NCBI GenBank assembly: GCA_001414485.1
Contig: LLEY01000034.1
Location: 310,001 to 374,000, forward strand
Reading direction: 5' to 3'
From: Calycina herbarum
Lineage: Eukaryota; Ascomycota; Leotiomycetes; Helotiales; Pezizellaceae
DNA: 64,000 bases
Part shown: positions 57,469 through 64,000 of the stretch, in pieces
Layout of the letters: every line of letters begins with the position of its first letter
Numbering within the stretch: position 1 is the first letter of the stretch
Translations under genes and position numbers: made by a program
The notes under the pieces: model-generated
Database searches by the model: none
Told to the model about the DNA's origin: nothing
The model's input: only the letters and a program-made list of their open reading frames with translations

Positions 57469-58093
57469 TTTGTGATAGAATGGGGTATGTTTTCAGAATT
57501 CCCGATGGAAATGGTCAGAGGAAAGTGAGGAGTAAATACGATGTAAAGTTGCGACCGCAGCTCCTGCACAGCCACGATCATTGTAGCCCAATTGTGGCTG
57601 GTCAAGTGACTCTCTCAGTGTGCATTTCAGCCTACTCAAGAAGTTTGGGATAATTAAATGCATTATTCGAGACATGTCAAAGGAATTGAATTACAATGCC
57701 TCTCTTCTCTTTAACCTTTTCGATCAAAACTACAATTATCTCCGAGTCTTCCAGACAATTGTGAGCAAACCACTTGGCGAGAGTATCACGTCAAAATCGA
57801 TCTAGATATACATTTGGATTCTCCATGGGAGTGGTTGGATTCTTCAATATCTCGAGATCATGTAAGACAAGTTGTGAGATGAATAATACAATCACAAATT
57901 AAACATTTCAATTTGTATCTCGATCACTGCTCAAGACGAGAAGCAGAATAAAACACTTCAGAGGACATTAACCTTTCAACTAAACAAATCGAGAGTAAAT
58001 CTCAACAAAGAGAAAGAGAAAGAGAAGTTGCCTAACTATTATATTATGATATGTTTGAAAGAATAAGGAGAAAAAGAGATCCTATGCTGATAT
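57469..58093. other. Intergenic, promoter side of HET gene 2
   Basis: No gene is supported; AT-rich towards 57900-58080. Confidence 0.5.
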
Positions 58094-59221
58094 CTAAAGC
58101 CAAAGCAGCAAGATTCCCGGTATGACAATTAACCCCGCAATGAAGAAAAAGAATCCAGATTCAAACCCTCTTACCCCATGATGAGAAAAACCAACTCGCC
58201 CAGCTACATTCGCAGACACTTGAGCGAAACTAGTCGATGCTGCAGGCTGTGAAGAGGAACTGAAATCAACAAACGTGGCGCTTGATGTTGTTGTGGGGAA
58301 CGAGGAGGTAGGAGATGTAGTTGGTATCGGTGTAACTGGCGGGATGGTTGGTTCAGTAGTTGACGATGGGACCCTTATTGATGAAGCTGGTCGAGGAAGA
58401 GGAGTTGCAGACGCCGGTGTAGGAAGCGAGATCGTTCTACTAATCGAGGTGAACCACGCAGAGGCCGCAGCGGAATTCGAAGTGGAGACAGATAAGGTGG
58501 TTGTGCGATATATCGTGGAGGAGAACACATCGGTCGCTCCGAGAAAGACATCGTAGGAGTAATACCAGGTGTAGTAGTACCTGTTCAATTATAAGCGAAC
58601 ATAATTCATGAATCCAATTTCCCGTGTTTTGACAGCTTACCAGGTTATTGTAAAGTAGTACCACCTCCAGACCGTCACCCCAGTAATGGAAGTAGTAGTT
58701 TCCGGGGGAGGTGGTCTGATCGAGGTAGGAGTTGAGCCGGAAGTTCGCCCCGTTCCCGTTGCGCCTGAGCCAGGTCTGCAAAATGCCCCATCACAAGTGT
58801 AGCCTACAGGACAGGAACGTCCATTTGGACAGCAGAAGTACCCGGAAGGAGCGTAGCCGCCGTCAGGACAGCAAGTTGACCCAGAAGGAGCACATGTACG
58901 AGTACCGCAGCATCGTTCACCTGGGTCGCAATATCCACCGCCAGAGCAGCAGACTGAGTTCAATGAAGGAGCACAACCACCATTGGGACAAGTTGCGACT
59001 GCGTTTTATTGTCAGTATTGCGCGGGATTGCAATGTAATTTGGAAGACTTACCGCGACATTGTCTTGCTTCAAGCTCAAGGGGCAAGGATCTTTTGAAGT
59101 AATGCTCTTGGTTGAAGGTATCTACTTGTCTATCCAGCACTCCCCAGTCAGCATCGGTGACACCTGTGAGCAGGAGAAGTACGCCCAATCCATGTAGGAA
59201 ACAAAACACTTTTAGAGCCAT
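58094..59221 (-). CDS. Cys-rich secreted protein with Ser/Thr stalk and C-terminal membrane segment
   Basis: Three exons (59221-59053, 58998-58641, 58580-58094; introns 54 and 60 bp) give 337 residues. A signal peptide (VFCFLHGLGVLLLLTGVTDA) is followed by a Cys cluster at about 59-132 with repeated CC pairs: CPNGGCAPS, SVCCSGGGYCDPGERCC, STCCPDGGYAPSGYFCCPNGRSCPVGYTC. The spacing recalls granulin-like or chitin-wall Cys modules of fungal surface proteins. Next come a Pro/Thr stretch, a Tyr/Trp-rich patch spanning the second intron (VWRWYYFTITWYYYTWYYSYD), a long Ser/Thr/Pro stalk, and a hydrophobic end (FFFFIAGLIVIPGILLLWL) that may be a membrane or GPI signal. Probable cell-surface protein; ligand unknown. 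Confidence 0.82.
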
Positions 59222-60602
59222 CGTAAAAGGATAATAAGTCGTCTTAACCGACCAAAACGAGATTAGCGACAGAAAAACTCAATCAGAATCCGCCAAAAAG
59301 GCAGAAAGCTGGAAATGAAATAGCCGGCAACTTCACACAATATATAACTTTTCGATTTGACGACAACCCCAAAATTCTCGGCGGAGGCAGCACAAGAACC
59401 AGACATAAGACTCTCAAAAAAATGTTGTAGTGGCTTGCATATTATTGCCTCCACAATCAAAGTAGGGATTCATCCGACCAATGGAAATAATCCGAATGAC
59501 ATGAAGTAAACCAATTGTGTAACTTTGACTCAAGTAAGGCTGAGCCTCTCTACCCCTCTTTTCTTGGGGTTGCACGAATAGGGGTTCTTACTAAATGAAA
59601 GCCAATGATATATCTCACGAGATACTGCTACATCAAGCACCCTGTTCGCTTATCTTGGCGGTTCAGCCATTTACGCGGCCCAGTTTAAAAGAGGAAATAA
59701 CACGGAGTAATAGAGCTCCGAAAGCTTCCCGAAACTCACCCCCCAAGACAATTCAATGGAAACTCGAACGACGGCGGAGCGGAACTAGAGAAGGTTTGGG
59801 ACTTTGGGTTTGAAGTTCGAACTTATAGAATCCAAGTCTAACAAACCACCGAAGTACAAAACACAGTCCCCGCTCTTAGTCAATCAGCATTAAGTGAGTG
59901 AACCCGTTGATTGCACTTATTACATACCCTTTTCCAGTACTCGAGTAGCTCTCGTTTCTTGAAAAATAACCCGTATTGTTTGAGTCTATTTAGGAGCTAT
60001 TTAGGAGAATAAAGAATGGACTATATCAAATGATCCAAACTTTTCCGGACTATACATTTTACTATCCTAACCAGTCTTTCACAATTAGGGTCATTGAGTT
60101 TTGTGTGTGCATTGCATTTCTAGGCCTCTGGAAAACCTCTCTTTCTCCTGTCCCTTCACCTCACTCTCAAGCCTAAGCCAGTGCTAGGCTTAGTGTTTCA
60201 ACTATCCTCTCAACAACAGTAGATATCTTGAGTGGTTTTTCTACTTTATGAGAGATAGTTATCATTCACCTACAGTGTGTACACGTAAATGCTAGGTCCA
60301 GAGAAAGGACTAACAACAACATTTCAAGTGCCAGGTGAAGGTTGATTCATTCTCTACTGTAAAAGACAACAAACTTATCACTTTCCAAATTCCACTTCAC
60401 CATGAACTCTCCTTGGTTTGTTTCTGAATTCACTTTTCACATGTCAAGAAAGAGACAAGTGCACCCAAGCTAGGCTGAGGCTAGGCCACATTTCCATAAG
60501 CTCATAAGAGACTCTTCCCCGACTTCTTCCTCCTAAAACACCAACAACTCAACACAACACACACTCACATCGCAACCCAAACAAACACTCCGATACACCA
60601 AG
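59222..60602. other. Divergent intergenic region (1.4 kb)
   Basis: This lies between the Cys-rich gene (-) and the 2EXR gene (+). No gene is seen. CAACAACTCAACACAACACACACTC-like CA-rich sequence before 60600 is typical of a fungal 5' leader. Confidence 0.5.
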
Positions 60603-61988
60603 ATGGATCAAGCCGAAACCCTCACGGGATCCTCGCCCTCTCCCTCCTTGCCAGCATCACCCAAAGCACTAACATACCAAGAGCTCCTGAAGGAAAACGC
60701 TCATCTGAAAGGAATGATTTCTTGCCGCCAGTCGTCTCTTTCCTACACCGATGCCCATACCCAAACACAGGATGGCGAACCTGCAACACGATTCCCACAA
60801 TTTTCTAAATTGCCACCAGAGCTTCGGGAGTGAGTTTCCCATAACATTCATTTATTCGACACTGTTGCCCTTGCTAACTTTCAAATAGCATGATTTGGAA
60901 ATTTGCCTGCCAAATTCCTCAAATACACAAAATAGACCGTCAAACCAAGAACCGGACGAGATTCAAGCCTGTCATGCTCAGTTGCAAGGAGGCAAAATCT
61001 GCGGCGCTCTCTCTTCAAGCATATTACCTTCATAATCAACATCCAGAGATTCATCGCAACTATTTCAACGAGTTTGGGAAGCTCTTCTTTGCACCTGAAA
61101 ATAACATCATCTGGGCAGACACCTTCCACAGTATCCGGCGAATCAATGATCATTTCGGCAGAGAAGTATTGTACTGCGGAAAGTGCCATCAGGGGTCTCC
61201 GGCCGATAATGCTTGTATGGATGACTGCTTATGCAAGAATGCGCCGTTCACAAATACAAAGAAGCCGATTTACACGATTGCTATCGCTAACACTGCTTGG
61301 AACTTGGAATGGGACTGGGTTCTTGCGCTAGGTGTCAACATCAAAGAAGTTTGTATTGTTGTACGTCAAGCCGAAGAAGTCATGTCAGGAGAACTCGTTT
61401 TTACCACTCCATCAACCCTTCCCCAGCAAACTGCTCTGAGAGAAATATCCAGGTATGACTCAGATTACGTGCGTGACTTTATGGCAGAGAGTGGAGGGAG
61501 TAGAAAGCAACCTCATACGTGAGTTGGACAAATGTATCAGAAATCCTCATTGTTGTTGCGGAACTAGATGAATGCACTGCCTACAGTGATTTCACCTTTT
61601 TAGATCCCTCTACCACTCCAGAGGGAAGTATTTTCATGGACGCCTTTGCAAGCCAACGGCCCCACTTAACTTCGCCTCTGATGTGGATACATACATGGGA
61701 AAGATTGGCGTCTTGCATAGTAGCGGTTTTAGAACTAGTCAAAAGGAAACGCATATCTACAACGACTGAAAGTATCCGTAAGTGCATCATCCCCTAAAAA
61801 GGCGTCTGGGACTAACAAGTGCAGGGCAATCGAAGGAAGAAATTGAAAAAGTACATCTGCTACTCAGCCCAGAAGTGTTGGCCTTGCGGCTTTCTTTGCT
61901 GAAACGGGATGAGGATGAATTGGACTGTTATTTGCACTGGAAGATGCCTAAGATCAGATTTGTGGAGGCGCACACCGTCGGAGCTTAG
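60603..61988 (+). CDS. 2EXR-domain protein
   Basis: Four exons (60603-60829, 60889-61518, 61587-61777, 61825-61988) with 47-68-bp introns encode 403 residues. A Ser/Pro-rich start (MDQAETLTGSSPSPSLPASP) and a short helix (ALTYQELLKENAHLKGMI) precede the 2EXR motif at about 66-100. That motif is FPQFSKLPPELRDMIWKFA, formed across the first splice and followed by PVMLSCKEAKSAALSLQAYY. 2EXR proteins are abundant in Pezizomycotina and resemble F-box-like adaptors; their targets are unknown. The third exon was placed by the GTGAGT...CTACAG intron that bridges an otherwise frame-shifted TGA. The C-terminus ends RFVEAHTVGA. Confidence 0.82.
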
Positions 61989-62815
61989 GAAGGTGGATAT
62001 TACAGCATTTGGAACCACTGAGAATGGAACGTTTATTCTATCATAGACAGAAGATTTGATTTTTCCCCCTCCTGCAGTACGCAGAGCAAAGCTCATGATT
62101 TTTATAGTGTCTGCAATAATGATAGAAGTCAGAGTGAACTTAGAGCGATACTTGCAAGTATTCAGCCAATTGGTTTTACTTAATGCTGGTGATGGGCGTT
62201 TTATGGAACAACTATCTGTATATCCAATTGCCCAAGAAACTTACAGAAAAGAATTAAGAAATTAGTTTCCCAATTCTTTTAAATCTTCTCGGAGAATGAA
62301 TCTAGTTTTCATAGACCCTTTCACACAATTTTAACGCGTGCGAGTGTACTCCGAGGAAAGCCCGTCTCTCTTACATGACTGGCCAGCTTTCAATTCTTTA
62401 CCCTACCCCAATGATCAAAATCCATCAAAATATATTAAAAACCAGAACCATAGCAACAACAGCCATCACAGCGAAATAGAAACATAAAGCTTCTCAAGTG
62501 TAGGAAAATAAATCAAAATTGCAAAACGCCCCCGAAATCCTAAAACGCACGACTATTAAACGTACATGGTATCCTTGGTATCTCTAGAACTCTGATTCTC
62601 AAAACTCGCTAGCAACGACCTCGCAACCCCCATCATTATTTTATCCCCCCGAAATTCTAAAATCCAAATCTCTTAGCCCCGATAGCCCAGTAACACAAAA
62701 GCCGTATCCAAATCCCCCAGAAAAAGTAATAAAAAAGAGTCATCAAGTCATAAAAATTGATCACATGAGGCACCACCCCCTCAAACCCAAAGCCAAACCC
62801 CAAGTCCACGTCTAG
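61989..62815. other. Intergenic between convergent genes
   Basis: No gene is supported; the RdRP 3' UTR lies at the right end. Confidence 0.5.
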
Positions 62816-64000
62816 TCAAAGCTCCTCCTCCTCCCCATAAACATCCCACTCCTCCCCCTCCTTTCCATCCCCAACCCCCACCCCCAAACCCTCAACAAAG
62901 CCCAAATTTCGCGTCTGCAACTGCTTGATCATCCCATTATTCGGCCGGTAAATCGAGTACATACTCGGAACCACCGAGTGCGGAGCCCCATTCGCATTCC
63001 GTCTCGCTTTCAAATGCGCAAGCTGTTTACCCGCCATCTGCCACACAAAATCCGAAATACTATTTTTGCGGTTCTTATGGGAGAAGAAGAAGACCGAGGC
63101 CTTGAAGAGAGACCATTCTGAGAGGTCGGGATGGCCGTAGTCGGCGAGGAGAAGTTGGGTGATGGAGTTTTGCTTGTGGGGGACGATGCTCTTGTACATC
63201 TCGTGGTAGCGAAGGACGAGGGCGGAGTAGGATTCAAGTTCGTCTTTGTCTTTGAGGCAGTCCCTTTTCCCATGTGCGTCTGCCCACGAATCTTTGAATT
63301 TGATGAGATCGTTGTTGAGGTCGAGTAGGATATCGTTCCACCCATAGGTGTCTCTGGGCGGTCTCTTGCCCTTTTCTTCGGCGGCTTTCTCGGCTTCCTT
63401 TTTGTTCTTGATCTCATCGTCTCTAGTCTTCTCGGCCCATCTCGCAAACGCAACCACATCTTCATCCCAATGAGGAATATTGGGGGACAGAGTCTGCTCG
63501 AATTCGGTGAAAGATTTGTCGACTTTTGTTTTCGCGGCCCATGTCAAGTAGTCAACGATGTGTTTAGATTTCTCATGACATCGTGGCAACTCCTTTTTGT
63601 GCTCTTGTTCCAGCAGTTTGAACTTTGGATTCCGAGTCTTGACGCTATCCATCAAATCATTCTTGAAACGTTTCCAGTTTTCTTCAGGGAAAGAGTAGCC
63701 TTGCTTCGCTTGGTCAACGAGATTGCTGAGGAGAGCGCATATCCTGATAGATTCCGGGGCACCGAGGTCACCTAAATTGTAGCAAAATTTATCTTTCCAA
63801 GCAGTGCAGATTCCAAGGATACTAGGCTGCATGTTGAAGCTCAAAGCTTGTTTCAAGAAGTATGAATCGGGATTGTCGTGGCCGTGAACTAAATCACCAT
63901 AGGTAGTTTCGTCTTTTGTAATGAAGCCTTCCTCCACGAGCTCTGGCATTGGATCCGGCACGGGGGCGTTCACGAAGTTGTTGACAAGGGATGGCTCCCA
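62816..64000 (-). CDS. RNA-dependent RNA polymerase, C-terminal part (truncated by window edge)
   Basis: The minus-strand frame is open from the window edge (E-P-S-L-V-N-N-F-V-N-A-P) to TGA at 62818-62816, about 394 residues. It shows features of the C-terminal third of cellular RdRPs (QDE-1/SAD-1 type). These include a segment that follows the catalytic core (DLVHGHDNPDSYFLKQAL, then ILGICTAWKDKFCYNLG), the conserved LLSNLVDQAKQGYSF, ENWKRF, and an alpha-helical tail with a charged insert (KNKKEAEKAAEEKGKR). It ends in an acidic EEEEL. Fungal RdRPs make double-stranded RNA for quelling or meiotic silencing. The catalytic DxDGD motif should lie beyond the right edge, so activity cannot be judged. 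The family call rests on recalled similarity. Confidence 0.75.
   Translation of the reverse strand, partial: WEPSLVNNFVNAPVPDPMPELVEEGFITKDETTYGDLVHGHDNPDSYFLKQALSFNMQPSILGICTAWKDKFCYNLGDLGAPESIRICALLSNLVDQAKQGYSFPEENWKRFKNDLMDSVKTRNPKFKLLEQEHKKELPRCHEKSKHIVDYLTWAAKTKVDKSFTEFEQTLSPNIPHWDEDVVAFARWAEKTRDDEIKNKKEAEKAAEEKGKRPPRDTYGWNDILLDLNNDLIKFKDSWADAHGKRDCLKDKDELESYSALVLRYHEMYKSIVPHKQNSITQLLLADYGHPDLSEWSLFKASVFFFSHKNRKNSISDFVWQMAGKQLAHLKARRNANGAPHSVVPSMYSIYRPNNGMIKQLQTRNLGFVEGLGVGVGDGKEGEEWDVYGEEEEL

Overview
The window is genomic DNA of a filamentous ascomycete (Pezizomycotina). Short spliceosomal introns (about 45-90 bp, GTAAGT/GTATGT...YAG) interrupt most genes. The gene set is typical of these fungi: a Num1/ApsA-like cortical anchor, HET-domain genes, a 2EXR protein, a fungal RNA-dependent RNA polymerase and Cys-rich secreted proteins. 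One 23-kb block has suffered heavy C-to-T/G-to-A mutation of the RIP type. The flavour is Leotiomycetes-like, but genus cannot be fixed from sequence alone.

Region 1 (1-23280) is a stack of dead transposons, AT-rich and almost free of TG and CA dinucleotides, with former CAG/CAA/TGG codons read as TAG/TAA. The stack can be taken apart base by base. A pogo/Fot1-type DNA transposon (22697-23280) carries a reverse-strand Ty3/gypsy element (LTR 22253-22696, gag 22252-21946 continuing at 1460-1). The gypsy gag was split by a Ty1/copia element (1461-21945, 169-bp LTRs, target duplication GTCTA). Three elements then landed in the copia: a second, complete chromodomain gypsy at the junction of its 5' LTR (1630-8348, duplication TAACA), a pogo transposon in its gag (9749-11592, duplication TA), and a Tad-like LINE also in its gag (12369-18098, 14-bp duplication). 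Removing each insert plus one duplication copy restores the host reading frame at every junction.

Region 2 (24061-53786) is ordinary gene space: CWC24 splicing factor (-), a possible small gene (-), the NUM1/apsA-type nuclear-migration protein (+), an odd intron-containing tRNA-Ala (-), a hAT-type MITE, a broken HET gene (-), a secreted tandem Cys-rich protein (-), an Nmd5/importin-7 type karyopherin in 11 exons (+), tRNA-Trp (-), a small cupin (-), an unknown 232-aa protein (+), a CSC1/OSCA-like channel of the DUF221 family (-), and a small charged protein (+).

Region 3 (54685-64000) is more accessory: a RIP-mutated inverted-repeat element, a second broken HET paralogue (-), a Cys-rich membrane-tethered secreted protein (-), a 2EXR-domain protein (+) and the C-terminal part of an RNA-dependent RNA polymerase (-) that runs off the right edge.

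The two HET genes are paralogues 21 kb apart. Each carries a nonsense codon at nearly the same place, just after the HET domain, so both are probably inactive in this strain. Exon boundaries were set by reading frame, splice consensus and family similarity recalled from knowledge; no search was run.
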